NCBI RefSeq assembly: GCF_000018545.1
Contig: NC_012586.1
Span: forward strand, 930,001 to 994,000
From: Sinorhizobium fredii NGR234
Lineage (GTDB): Bacteria > Pseudomonadota > Alphaproteobacteria > Rhizobiales > Rhizobiaceae
Direction of reading: 5' to 3'
Length of the DNA: 64,000 nucleotides
Below, in pieces: positions 26,839-35,464 of this stretch. Under the pieces are notes generated by a model, which saw nothing but the letters and a program-made list of their open reading frames with translations, made no database searches and was not told the DNA's origin. The position numbers and the translations under genes are program-made. The first letter of the stretch is position 1, and every line of letters begins with the position of its first letter.

Positions 26839-28009
26839 TCAGGCAAGATCACGCAGGAGCTTTCCAGCCGCCGAAAGAGGCATTGCCTCGACACCGTCCC
26901 TTAGAGGAAATATTTCCGAACCTGGATAAACGACGAGGCGTTTTTCAGGGTCAATCGCTTCGCAGGCAAGGTAAAACCCCTTTCCCACTTTCGGAGCGAG
27001 GCTGCGTTTGATCTCAATTGCTGAAGGGCGAGCCCCAGGGGGCGTTATGAGTAGATCGATTTCGGCTCCCGCCGCTGTCCGATAGAAGCTCAGGTGACTC
27101 GCATAGGGCGCCGCAGCGGATAATGTCTCGATAACGAAACCTTCCCAGCTTGCGCCGGCGACGGGGTGACCAAGGACCTGCTCAAGAGTTGCCAGCCCCA
27201 GAAGGGTGTGAGTTATCCCGCTATCGCGAACGTAAACGCGTGGTGACTTAACCAGGCGCTTGCCTGCATTCGAATGCCAGGGCTCCAGGCGCCGAACAAA
27301 TAGAAGCTCAACGAGCAGGTCGAGGTAAGTCGCTACAGTCTTACCGTCGACACCGAGAGAGCGAGCAAATTCTGCGGCGTTGAGAAGTCCCGCTTGATGA
27401 TGGGCGAGCATCGTCCAGAAGCGCCTGAGCGTCTCGGCTGGAATGCGGGGGCCGAACTGCGGGATGTCCCGCTCAAGGTATGTTCGGATGAAGTCCTGCC
27501 TCCAGCGCTGGCTTAACCGGTCATTGGCGGCAAGGAAGCTGTCTGGAAACCCGCCTCGTACCCAGAGAGGGATGATATCTTTATCGGCGACCTCGAGACC
27601 GTCGATTGGGTGCATCTTCAGATAGGCGATGCGGCCCGCAAGGGTTTCCCCGGATTGTTTCAGCAGGTCGACGGAGGCCGATCCAAGCAAGAGGAACTGT
27701 CCGGTCCTTCTACCCGATCGCCGCGCGCGATCGATCAGTCCACGCAGGTTTTGAAAGAGGTTCGGGAGGCGATGGACTTCATCGACGATGACGAGCTTAT
27801 CCCCGTGTTGCTCGAGGTAAAGCTCCGGTTCACTGAGCTTGGCGCGATCAGCATCGGACTCGAGATCGAGGTAGACCGAGGGACGCCGCTCAGCGATAGC
27901 GAGTGCAAGAGTCGTTTTCCCCACCTGTCGCGGCCCGATAAGCGCGACGGCGGGGTTTGTTTGCCTCGACAAGTTCTGTCAGCGTGGTGGTTATATGGCG
28001 CTCAATCAT
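26839..28009 (-). CDS. DUF4143-type AAA ATPase, 4-bp frameshift near the start
   Basis: The main frame has Walker A as GPRQVGKTT, Walker B with sensor-like residues as KLVIVDEVHRLPNLFQ, and a C-terminal DUF4143/nuclease-like half (DFIRTYLERDIPQFG, LSFYRTAAGAEIDLLI, AIEIKRSLAPKVGKGF). The natural N-terminus MIERHITTTLTELVEAN begins at ATG 28009 in another frame. The two would join if one copy of a tandem AAAC (near 27959) were removed. As read, translation would have to start at a TTG near 27972 and lack about 17 residues. Such ATPases are widespread, often near toxin-antitoxin genes, and lack an assigned role. Confidence 0.75.
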
Positions 28010-28299
28010 CCTTGCATTTATGGAGTGTGATTCCGGAATTGCAAGGTTGAATCTGCTATTGTTAGCCGGTCCAAGGCTTGAAAGTGTGTCCGACGAGTTA
28101 TTAGGTGTCGTCCACCATCAAACACCTTGAATTGGACTACGATCGATTGTCCGGCGTTCATCCGGGACGTGACAAATAAAATGGGAGCGAGGCGCGGGTC
28201 CACTGCAGAGGGACGATGATGATCCTTTTCACGTAATACTTATATTGCAGGTGTGCTAACCATAGTAAGCTCCTGCATCCTTCCGGTCTTGCCTTTCGT

Positions 28300-28566
28300 C
28301 TTTTCTCGCGCCGGGCAGCCGTTCACGAGCAGCATTCTTCCGATGCTCAACGGCAAGATTGTGACATTCGTGGGGTTGCAACACTCGCCGCGATCGGCGG
28401 CGACTGGGCGGTGCATGCAAATGAGGCCGGCCGATACGCGGTCATCGCGGTGCTTAAGGACCACCCCCTGCCTCATGCTGGCGCTGCGAAACTCGAGGAC
28501 GGAACAACGGCGGTGCCGGTGCTGCCGATCACCATACGCCACTACCCGCACAGACGAGACGATTAA
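28300..28566 (+). pseudogene. Coding-like remnant of unknown origin
   Basis: A rightward frame ending at TAA 28564-28566 reads LAAIGGDWAVHANEAGRYAV, VLKDHPLPHAGAAKLEDG and TIRHYPHRRDD. It has protein-like composition, but the 5' end is not preceded by a credible start. I do not recognise the family. Confidence 0.35.
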
Positions 28567-28584
28567 GATCCGAGCAGCACCGTG

Positions 28585-28860
28585 TTATCGCTCTTCACGC
28601 GTATGCCAAAGCCGCAGCACGTAGATCGTCGACTGCCTGATCTCATAGCGCATTTCGTAATGGCCAATGAGGATTCGGCGGACCTCCCGGGGATCGAACT
28701 CGTCCAGGCGCTCGCCGATCCGCGGTTGTTCAAGCAGGCGGGTTGGAGCGCTTGTCAATGATTGGACGGTTCGGACAGCAGCTTGCCGATTTACTGGCGC
28801 CAGGAAATCGTAGAGGCGCCCGATATCGGACACCGCTTTACTCGTCCACTCAAGCTTCAT
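28585..28860 (-). CDS. ParE/RelE-family toxin
   Basis: This 91-residue protein starts MKLEWTSKAVSDIGRLYDF and shows the family core RRILIGHYEMRYEIRQSTIY and VLRLWHTREER. ParE-type toxins inhibit gyrase and RelE-type toxins cleave ribosome-bound mRNA; the sequence alone favours ParE. Its ATG overlaps the antitoxin stop (ATGA). Confidence 0.88.
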   Translation of the reverse strand: MKLEWTSKAVSDIGRLYDFLAPVNRQAAVRTVQSLTSAPTRLLEQPRIGERLDEFDPREVRRILIGHYEMRYEIRQSTIYVLRLWHTREER

Positions 28861-29120
28861 GATATCGGTAGCGGTCGCGGGTTATCGCTGTCGAGACTGT
28901 CGGCCCACGCCTGCACGGACTGGTGGTGGATTACCCGGCCGCTGTCCACGTCAGCGAGCGCCTCCAGAGTCAAACGCCGGCGTTCCTCTTCCTGGTCGAT
29001 CCAGGCCGCCAACGCTTGCTTCACGATCCAACCGCGCGAACGCTCAAGTCGAGCCGCGATTTGATCGACTTTCTCGGCGAGCGGCAGCGGCACGTGCGCT
29101 GTCAGTACCTTCGTTTCCAT
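28857..29120 (-). CDS. Ribbon-helix-helix antitoxin
   Basis: This 87-residue protein starts METKVLTAHVPLPLAEKVDQ, a CopG-type DNA-binding strand and helix, followed by ARLERSRGWIVKQALAAWID. The C-terminal tail wraps the toxin in related systems. The ATG at 29120 is preferred over an in-frame start at 29147. It is coupled to the ParE-like toxin and should repress the pair. Confidence 0.87.
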   Translation of the reverse strand: METKVLTAHVPLPLAEKVDQIAARLERSRGWIVKQALAAWIDQEEERRRLTLEALADVDSGRVIHHQSVQAWADSLDSDNPRPLPIS

Positions 29121-29428
29121 GTTTTGGCTCCACCGATTCTTTCGCAATCACAATGATTAGTATTGATTAACGCCAGAGAGAAATCAAGGACCGAAAGGGT
29201 TCATTCGTCCCGTGGCCGTTCACTGGCAGCACCAGTCATTCTAGCTTGCTACGCTTGCGGGACTCGGACATTGCTCGGGGCGGGCTCGATCTTGAGGATC
29301 CACCTCAGAGTAGCGCCAGAGGCGCCGCAAATGGCGAGAAAACTGGCTCACAAGCATCCCTATATACGGCGTCGCTCGACGCTCGTCACCATCCACTGAT
29401 CTGAACCACGAGCGATCGAACGCGTTCA
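29121..29428. other. Stretch before IS66 holding the left target duplication
   Basis: No gene is supported. The last eight bases (29421-29428, CGCGTTCA) are repeated just after the right end of the IS66 element. The promoter of the leftward antitoxin-toxin pair should lie near 29125-29170. Confidence 0.5.
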
Positions 29429-29520
29429 GTATCCCTCCGGCGGGGACCGTCTTGCGAAGTTCCGCGTCTCCCGTGAGTCTGCGCTCTTAAGAGTGGACTT
29501 AAGAGCGCACTGAGCAATTC

Positions 29521-29859
29521 ATGGGACATGCAGTTTTGCTGACGGGGCCAGAGCGGCGCCGGCGATGGTCGTTGGAAGATCGCGCGCAGATACTGGCGGA
29601 GGCCTTCGCGCCGGGCGCGGTGGTTTCCGAAGTTGCGCGCCGCTTCGAGGTTTCGACCGGCCTGCTCTACACGTGGCGGCGGCAAGCTTTGGTCCAGCAG
29701 GCCGAGCCCGCCTTTGTCCAAGCCAAGCTTGTTGGCTTCGCCAGCAGTGATGCGGTGGAACTGGCCATGACCGTGGACTTCCCGAACGGCGTGAAGGTGA
29801 GAATTGGCTCAGCAGCGCCATGCGACCTGGCAGCCGCAATTATGCGAGCGCTCCAATGA
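29521..29859 (+). CDS. tnpA: IS66 TnpA (OrfA)
   Basis: This 112-residue protein has a helix-turn-helix of the IS3/IS66 OrfA type (RWSLEDRAQILAEAFAPGAV, VARRFEVSTGLLYTWRR). It is required with TnpB and TnpC for IS66 transposition. Its stop overlaps the tnpB start (ATGA). Confidence 0.9.
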   Translation: MGHAVLLTGPERRRRWSLEDRAQILAEAFAPGAVVSEVARRFEVSTGLLYTWRRQALVQQAEPAFVQAKLVGFASSDAVELAMTVDFPNGVKVRIGSAAPCDLAAAIMRALQ

Positions 29860-30203
29860 TCCCGATCAGTTCCGGGGTGCGGGTGTGGATCGCGAGCGGT
29901 CACTGCGACATGCGCAAGGGCATGCAGGGTCTGGCGCTGCTGGTGCAGGAAGGCCTCGGTCGCGATCCGTTTAGGGGCGACGTCTTCGTCTTTCGGGGGC
30001 GCAGCGGCCGACTGATAAAAGCTCTTTGGCATGATGGGATCGGCCTATCGCTATATGCGAAACGGCTCGAGCGCGGCCGCTTCATCTGGCCGGCGACGGA
30101 GGGTGGCGCGATCGCGCTGACCGCCGGTCAGATGTCCTATCTGCTGGAAGGGATCGATTGGCGAAACCCGCAGCAGAGCTGGCGTCCGACCAGCGCGGGG
30201 TGA
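29856..30203 (+). CDS. tnpB: IS66 TnpB (OrfB)
   Basis: This 115-residue protein starts MIPISSGVRVWIASGHCDMR and contains GRSGRLIKALWHDGIGLSLY and YAKRLERGRFIWP, the family signature of IS66 OrfB. It is coupled to tnpA by a four-base overlap and is followed by a 78-base gap to tnpC. Its molecular role is unclear, but it is needed for transposition in the family. Confidence 0.92.
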   Translation: MIPISSGVRVWIASGHCDMRKGMQGLALLVQEGLGRDPFRGDVFVFRGRSGRLIKALWHDGIGLSLYAKRLERGRFIWPATEGGAIALTAGQMSYLLEGIDWRNPQQSWRPTSAG

Positions 30204-30281
30204 GCCATCTGAAGGCGAATATTCCGGGACAAGTCCTTTGAAACACTAGGCAAATCAGGGCTTCTGTGATTCACTTCGGAC

Positions 30282-31934
30282 ATGGAAAACAGCCCTGATC
30301 TGCTTCCCGACGATGTTGCTGCCCTACGGGCAGAGCTCATCGCGGCACGCGCCAAGGGCGCCCAGATCGAGGCTGAACTTGCCGTTGCCAAGGCCAAGGC
30401 GTCCGACGATCTTGCCGTCATTGCCCGACAAAAGTTGCGCATCGAAAAGCTCGAGCGGCAGCTTTATGGCCCGAAGGCGGAGCGTCGTGCCCGGCTGATC
30501 GACCAGATGGAGTTCCAGCTGGCAGAGTTGGAGATGGCGGCGACCGAGGACGAGCTCGCTGCCGAATTGGCGGTGGCGGCCACCGTCAATGTCGCCGGCT
30601 TTACCCGCAGCCGGCCGGCGAAGAAGGCTTTCCCCGAGCATCTTCCGCGCGAACGCGTCGTCGTGCCCGGTCCCATGAGCTGCCAGTGCTGTGGCGGCGA
30701 CCGGCTGCGCAAGCTGGGTGAGGACATTACCGAGACCCTCGAGGTCGTTCCGCGCCAATGGAAGGTGATCCAGACGGTGCGCGAGAAGTTCACCTGCCGC
30801 GATTGCGAAAAGATCAGCCAGGCTCCGGCCCCCTTCCACGCCATCCCGCGCGGATGGGCCGGCCCCAATCTTCTGGCGATGATCCTGTTCGACAAGTTCG
30901 GCCAGCATCTGCCGCTCAACCGTCAGGTCGAGCGCTTCGAACGCGAAGGCGTTCCGCTCAGCCTGTCGACGGTGGCCGATAGCATCGGCGCTTGCTGTGC
31001 CGTACTCGATCCGATCCTCAAACGGATCGAAGCCCATACATTTGCGGCAGAGCGGTTGCACGGCGACGACACGACGGTTCCGGTCCTGGCGGCAGGAAAG
31101 ACCGATATCGCCCGAAGTTGGGTCTATGTGCGCGACGATCGACCGTTCGGCGGCACAGCCGCACCGTCGGCGATGTTCTACTATTCCCGCGATCGCGCGG
31201 GCGAGCACCCGCAGGCGCATCTCGCCGGCTATAGCGGCATTCTGCAGGCGGACGCCTATACCGGCTACACCAAACTCTATCTTCCGGATCGACGGCCAGG
31301 CCCGATAACTGAAGCAGCCTGCTGGGTCCATGCGAGGCGGCCCTTTTTTGCGATGGCCGACGTCGAGGCGAATGCGCGCCGAAGAGCGCAGGGCAAGAAG
31401 CCGGCTGTCATATCGCCGATCGCGCTGGATATGGTGCAGCGGATCGATGCCCTGTTCGACATCGAGCGCGAGATCAACGGTCAAAGCGCAGAGATCCGCA
31501 AGGCCGTTCGTCAGGAGCGCAGCAAACCCTTGGTCCTTGACCTGGAAGCGTGGATGAAGGGTCAACGTGCCAAGCTGTCTCGCAACGATGATCTCGCCAA
31601 GGCCTTCGATTACCTGCTGAACCGCTGGTCTTCCTTCACCCTCTTCCTCGACGACGGGCGTGTCTGTCTCTCGAACAATGCCGCCGAACGCGCCCTGCGC
31701 GGCATAGCGCTGGGCAGGAAATCGTGGTTATTCGCCGGGTCGGACCGCGGTGGCCAGCGCGCCGCCGCCATGTACAGTTTGATTGTCTCGGCCAAGATGA
31801 ATGACGTCGACCCGCAAGCCTGGCTCGCCGACGTGCTTCACCGCATTGCCGGTTACCCGGCGCATCGGATCGATGAGCTCTTGCCCTGGAACTGGAAGAG
31901 CGCGTCGCCAGCGGCACAGATGCTGGCGGCCTGA
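30282..31934 (+). CDS. tnpC: IS66 transposase TnpC
   Basis: This 550-residue DDE transposase has an N-terminal leucine-rich coiled region, a zinc-binding motif (CQCCGGDRLRKLG, then CRDCEKISQ) and the catalytic core with LHGDDTTVPVL, LQADAYTGYTKL and LSNNAAERALRG. Length and block order are normal for IS66, and all three acidic positions appear present. The element may be active. Confidence 0.94.
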   Translation: MENSPDLLPDDVAALRAELIAARAKGAQIEAELAVAKAKASDDLAVIARQKLRIEKLERQLYGPKAERRARLIDQMEFQLAELEMAATEDELAAELAVAATVNVAGFTRSRPAKKAFPEHLPRERVVVPGPMSCQCCGGDRLRKLGEDITETLEVVPRQWKVIQTVREKFTCRDCEKISQAPAPFHAIPRGWAGPNLLAMILFDKFGQHLPLNRQVERFEREGVPLSLSTVADSIGACCAVLDPILKRIEAHTFAAERLHGDDTTVPVLAAGKTDIARSWVYVRDDRPFGGTAAPSAMFYYSRDRAGEHPQAHLAGYSGILQADAYTGYTKLYLPDRRPGPITEAACWVHARRPFFAMADVEANARRRAQGKKPAVISPIALDMVQRIDALFDIEREINGQSAEIRKAVRQERSKPLVLDLEAWMKGQRAKLSRNDDLAKAFDYLLNRWSSFTLFLDDGRVCLSNNAAERALRGIALGRKSWLFAGSDRGGQRAAAMYSLIVSAKMNDVDPQAWLADVLHRIAGYPAHRIDELLPWNWKSASPAAQMLAA

Positions 31935-31936
31935 GA

Positions 31937-32521
31937 ATGCCGGCTTCCCTGGTCCGCCTTAAGGTCACCCTCGACCATGTTGAACCGACGGTGATGCGGC
32001 GCGTTGTGGTGCCGTTCCGCATCAAGCTCCATCGCCTTCACGAGGTGCTGCAGGCGGCGATGGGCTGGACCAACAGCCATCTTTACGAATTCCGCATCCG
32101 TGACGTCGGCTTTGGTCTGCCTGATCAGGACTGGGGAGATGGCCCGCTCGATGCGCGGAAGACCTCGCTGCTGGCGGCAATCGAAGATATCGGCGCGAAA
32201 TCGTTCAAGTACCTTTACGACTTCGGCGATGGCTGGACGCACAGCATCAAGATCGAGCGCACATTCCCCGTCATCGGCCTTGCAGAGCCAATGCTCCTCG
32301 AAGCAATCGGGCGCTGCCCTCCCGAGGATATCGGCGGACCTTGGGGCTATCAGGAGTTCCGCGAGGCTCTCGCCGATCCGGCCCACGAGCGGCACGCCGA
32401 GTTCGTCGAGTGGTGGGGCGGCAAGGATTACGATCCGGATCAGGCCAACTTCGCCGAGCTCAACAAAGCCGTCGATGATCTGGCCGCAAAGTGGGACCGC
32501 AAATCACGCCGAAAAATCTGA
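31937..32521 (+). CDS. Plasmid pRiA4b ORF-3-like protein
   Basis: This 194-residue protein starts MPASLVRLKVTLDHVEPTVM and shows HRLHEVLQAAMGWTNSHLYE, YLYDFGDGWTHSI and CPPEDIGGPWGYQEF, the signature of the PF07929 family named for the Rhizobium rhizogenes plasmid pRiA4b. It starts two bases after tnpC and lies inside the target-duplication boundaries, so it is a passenger gene of this IS66. Its function is not established. Confidence 0.88.
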   Translation: MPASLVRLKVTLDHVEPTVMRRVVVPFRIKLHRLHEVLQAAMGWTNSHLYEFRIRDVGFGLPDQDWGDGPLDARKTSLLAAIEDIGAKSFKYLYDFGDGWTHSIKIERTFPVIGLAEPMLLEAIGRCPPEDIGGPWGYQEFREALADPAHERHAEFVEWWGGKDYDPDQANFAELNKAVDDLAAKWDRKSRRKI

Positions 32522-32631
32522 AAGCCTTCCGGCGGCGGTCCTCGCCGGATGCTTACCGCGTTCATCCAGACGGGCTGACATAAGATGAAATGGGAGCGCG
32601 ACGAAGGTTGACGCGGCTCCCGATGCACCAC

Positions 32632-32805
32632 TTATATTATGAAGAAGTCTGCCGCGGTCAGGCCTAAATTCGTGCCGACCGTCGCGAAATGTACTGAGCC
32701 GCCTGCGGCATTTCCGTTGCCGTCGTAGAACAGTTTGCCGGTGTCGCTCTCAAAGATGATCCGGTCGCTGGCATCGAACGCCAGGCCGGTGGTGTTCTTG
32801 ACGAA
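32632..32805 (-). pseudogene. C-terminal fragment of an RTX-type secreted protein
   Basis: A leftward frame ending at TAA 32632-32634 reads FDASDRIIFESDTGKLFYD, then VGTNLGLTAADFFII. This matches the terminal segment of type I-secreted calcium-binding (hemolysin-type) proteins, which end in a hydrophobic secretion signal. The repeats and N-terminus are missing; the frame merges into unrelated sequence near 32805. Confidence 0.65.
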
Positions 32806-33257
32806 CCCCGTCGGTAAAGGGGTTACCTCAGACTACATGTTCGATGCGCAACAACTCCGCAAGACAGAATTTTACAACGACTACCTGCGTAAAATCGGCC
32901 TGAGGGTGGTGCAGGCATAACAATCTTCCGCGACAAGGGGCGTTCCCTTGTCCTCACATCGTTGATGTCGGCGCGGGACCACGAGGCGAGTGCGGACCTA
33001 GCCAAAATGTTTACCGAGCTGTCGCCTCACATTGCTCGCGCGTTCTCCTATTACCGAAAAGGCACTAAGACCAGTGATGAAGCAAATTCGCAATGCACGC
33101 TCCTCGACCTAGTGGGGACCGGCCTGATCCTGGTTGATGAAGACGCCCAACTGAAAGCCCTCAACAAGACCGCAGAGCAGTTTGTTGATCAACGTTGCGG
33201 ACTACGCATTACGCCAACGAACCGGATCGCGTTCGAGAAGCAGCGGCTCCAGGAGAT
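32800..33257 (+). pseudogene. N-terminal fragment of a LuxR-type regulator
   Basis: Rightward frames read MFDAQQLRKTEFYNDYLRKI, then after a shift ITIFRDKGRSLVLTSLMSA, FTELSPHIARAFSYYRKG and VGTGLILVDEDAQLKALNK. This is the sensor half of helix-turn-helix LuxR-type regulators common in rhizobia. It is cut at 33257, where the duplicated segment with the HlyD tail begins, so the DNA-binding half is lost. Confidence 0.6.
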
Positions 33258-33517
33258 GCTCTCCTATCTTGTCAAGCCGCTCGCTGATCAGAGCGCTCGG
33301 ACAATGCGGGAGGAATGAGCTTCAGGCAAGCCTGGTCACACTGAAGAAGGAGCTTCTGGGGTATTTCTGTGAGTGCTGTGCGAAATCGAGGCGATAACGA
33401 CAGACGTCGCCAGTTGTTTCTACGGGGTCAGCGCTTCGTTCCAACGGCGCCGACCTTTTCGGACAGCCATACCTTGATAAGGGACTGATAAGGAACGTCA
33501 CGCTTGGCGGCTGCGAC
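33258..33517. repeat. Direct repeat, copy B (about 260 bp)
   Basis: Matches 17649-17907. It begins with the hlyD C-terminal codons (SYLVKPLADQ to MREE and a stop at 33318) fused in frame to the LuxR-type fragment. It ends inside the 3' half of the intact brnA-like gene. This copy therefore holds the intact antitoxin context and copy A the longer hlyD tail. Confidence 0.9.
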
Positions 33518-33706
33518 CTTTATTCTTTCCAATAGTGTGTTTGGCAGTCTCAGCGAAATCGACGTCGATGAGGGCCTGAGGTTCGGAAGACGTACACTAG
33601 CTGCTTTACTCCAGTCGACATAGTCGGAGGAGTCGTGTGTTTCCCAGTATGCCCGCTCCTCCGCTTCAGTCTCGAAGGAGGGAATCGGCTTACGCGCTTT
33701 GATCAT
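33428..33706 (-). CDS. brnA: BrnA-type antitoxin
   Basis: This 92-residue protein starts MIKARKPIPSFETEAEERAY, with the typical F-x-x-E-A-E-E-R-x-F/Y-W opening, followed by WETHDSSDYVDWSKA and a ribbon-helix-helix region (TSISLRLPNTLLERIKVAAA, then DVPYQSLIKVWLSEK). It neutralises BrnT and represses the operon. It overlaps the upstream toxin gene by 17 bases. Its 3' part lies in the 260-bp repeat. Confidence 0.88.
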   Translation of the reverse strand: MIKARKPIPSFETEAEERAYWETHDSSDYVDWSKAASVRLPNLRPSSTSISLRLPNTLLERIKVAAAKRDVPYQSLIKVWLSEKVGAVGTKR

Positions 33707-33992
33707 AGTAACTCCGCTCCTTGCGGCTCATGTCCCGGGCCGAGATGACCCGGATCTTGGTTTCGCTATCCCGAAGCATGAAAGTGACGTGAAGCAATCT
33801 CTCGTCATCAGTCCGCCCGAGAGCGTGGACACGTTGCTCTACAACACTATGTGCGATGTCAGGCAGCATAAGCAGCGGCTCGTTGAAAAAGATCTGCTCG
33901 GCTTCGGCTTGGCTAACATCATGCTGGTCGGCGTTCTTTCGGGCGTTTCCCTCGGCCCAATCGAAGCCGGCAATCTGTTCCCAATCGATCAT
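33690..33992 (-). CDS. brnT: BrnT-type RNase toxin
   Basis: This 100-residue protein has the BrnT pattern: FDWAEGNARKNADQHDVSQA, the EQIFFNEPLL block, and GRTDDERLLHVTFMLRD followed by ISARDMSRKERSYY with the R-x-x-S-x-R-x-x-x-R/K motif near the C-terminus. BrnT is a RelE-like ribonuclease. Toxin-first order is typical of brnTA. The pair appears complete. Confidence 0.9.
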   Translation of the reverse strand: MIDWEQIAGFDWAEGNARKNADQHDVSQAEAEQIFFNEPLLMLPDIAHSVVEQRVHALGRTDDERLLHVTFMLRDSETKIRVISARDMSRKERSYYDQSA

Positions 33993-34715
33993 GGACGTAT
34001 ATTTTCATAATATACACTGAATTCAAGAGTGTCTTAAACGTCGGGCGAGTCCAGTGACGCGAAAATTTGCCAGCTGACGAACAGGCACGTCGACTGGCGA
34101 ACTCGATGTCGTTGTCGCTAACGATCAGCCTGGGCTTACCGTGTGCCTGGATAATCCGGTCAGGCTTAAGTGCAACACGCAGGCCGGACTGCGAAGTATC
34201 GGCGACGCGGCCAAGTATTCTCTGGAGCAATCGTCGACCACTTTCTGACCCCTGAGCCTTTCGTCCTCCGCAGGTTGTCCCGGTCAACCACAGCCTCGTC
34301 ATCGATGCGAACGCTCCAGTCGGCCGATATCGATTAGCTGCATGTCGGCCAGGAGGCGACCTTGCGGTCTTCCGCGTTTAACCAGCGTACCACGCCCGAG
34401 ATCGGACGCGAGTCCAGACGCCAACTTGAGCACCAAACCGCAGACCGGTGAAGCGTGGGGCACCGCGCGCATCCGCATCTCAAACCGCAGAACTTAACCG
34501 GCAAGCCGGGATGCGCGTGTAGGGCGTCTATCCAGATCGGCGATCGCACGTACCAGTCGTTCCCCGTCAAGCCACTCGCCGACTCTCGCCGACTGGATCG
34601 ATTGGCGATGCGGAAGGAATGGGACGGGGTGGAGTGCGCGTAATGCCGAAACCGATGGGACACCATACCCCATCGGCCGAGCAGTCGGACAAACTCCCTT
34701 CTTGTCCGAACGAGA
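33993..34715. other. Degraded stretch with IS3 and possible HlyD scraps
   Basis: No intact gene is seen. It holds an IS3 integrase-core remnant (listed separately). A diverged rightward frame near 34520-34610 (SIQIGDRTYQSFPVKPLAD) resembles the HlyD-tail block found three more times in the window. Confidence 0.4.
34050..34300 (-). pseudogene. IS3-family transposase remnant
   Basis: Leftward frames read DRIIQAHGKPRLIVSDND followed by IEFAS, which is the second catalytic Asp block of the rve core. VADTSQSGLRVALKPD precedes it. The first Asp block and the C-terminal Glu block are absent or shifted. Confidence 0.65.
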
Positions 34716-34880
34716 CTACAGGCCCATTACCTGACGGATTGCAGCCCCGATGAGCTTCAATCGACTCTCGTCAAGCTGTCCAATTTGTCTCCCCAAGTTG
34801 CCTTTGGGGATCGCAGTTATCTTTTCCGACATAGCATAGGCACGTTCGGAAAGACCGTTCTCGCCAGTCGGATCAATTTG
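34716..34880 (-). pseudogene. C-terminal remnant of a PemK/MazF-type toxin
   Basis: A leftward frame ending at 34716 reads PTGENGLSERAYAMSEKIT and IPKGNLGRQIGQLDESRLKL, the C-terminal pattern of PemK/MazF toxins. The N-terminal half is missing; beyond about 34885 the sequence is the antisense of the AbiEii fragment. Confidence 0.5.
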
Positions 34881-34887
34881 TTGCGCC

Positions 34888-35160
34888 TCGGTGCGGGCCT
34901 GCCTGCTGCAATTCGCCAAGGCAAGCGGGGGAAGCCTCGATCTGGTTCTGACGCGTTTTGCCCTTGAGCGGTTACTGTTCCGGCTTAGCCAGCCGCCCGA
35001 TGCCGGTCGCTTCGTGCTGAAGAGCGCCATGCTGATGATGAACTGGTTCGACGACTCGCACCGCGGCACGCGCGACCTCGACCTTATGGGCTTTGGTAAT
35101 CCCGAACCGGACCCGATGCTGGAGACATTTCGGGAAATTCCGGCGCCGCCTTGCACTTGA
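34888..35160 (+). pseudogene. N-terminal fragment of an AbiEii/AbiGii-type nucleotidyltransferase toxin
   Basis: The frame reads VRACLLQFAKASGGSLDLVL, TRFALERLLFRLSQPPDAGR, FVLKSAMLMMNWFDD and HRGTRDLDLMGFGN. This is the start of the AbiEii nucleotidyltransferase with the G-x-x-x-M...D-L-D-L pattern. It ends early with PAPPCT and a stop at 35160, so most of the protein and any AbiEi partner are lost. Confidence 0.7.
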
Positions 35161-35218
35161 TGTATATTCCATCTACTATATGCGCATATTCAGCGACGCA
35201 TATACGCGAGGAAAAGTC

Positions 35219-35464
35219 ATGTCTCTCTACATTCGCGACGACGATGTTGATGCGCTGGCAAAGAAGGTCCAGCAGGTCACTCGGGCCCCGACAAAGACTG
35301 AAGCGGTCCGCCGCGCCCTGCAAAACGAACTGGCGCGAGCGGAACAAGCTGTACCACTAAAAGAGCGCGTCAAAAAGATTCAGGACAGTGTGCGAGCCAA
35401 GATGGGACCCAACACCCCAGGTTTTGACATGAAGAAGTTCACAGACGAGATGTGGGAAGTTTGA
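35219..35464 (+). CDS. vapB: VapB-type antitoxin
   Basis: This 81-residue protein starts MSLYIRDDDVDALAKKVQQV and contains PTKTEAVRRALQNELAR, the Rv0623/PSK-type VapB pattern. Its C-terminal tail (FDMKKFTDEMWEV) should insert into the toxin. The ATG at 35219 is chosen because sequence upstream lacks coding character. Its TGA overlaps the vapC ATG. Confidence 0.87.
   Translation: MSLYIRDDDVDALAKKVQQVTRAPTKTEAVRRALQNELARAEQAVPLKERVKKIQDSVRAKMGPNTPGFDMKKFTDEMWEV

Larger units (their letters stand above)
29429..32557 (+). mobile_element. IS66-family insertion sequence with accessory gene
   Basis: This 3129-bp element is bounded by an exact 8-bp direct repeat CGCGTTCA (29421-29428 and 32558-32565), the size expected for IS66. 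The ends are imperfect inverted repeats (GTATCC...GGCGGGGACCG on the left against GTAAGCATCCGGCGAGGACC read inward on the right). It carries tnpA, tnpB, tnpC and a pRiA4b ORF-3-like gene, all rightward. Confidence 0.88.

Noticed and set aside
30324..31565. 413-codon leftward open frame
   Set aside because: It is antisense to IS66 tnpC, which is complete.
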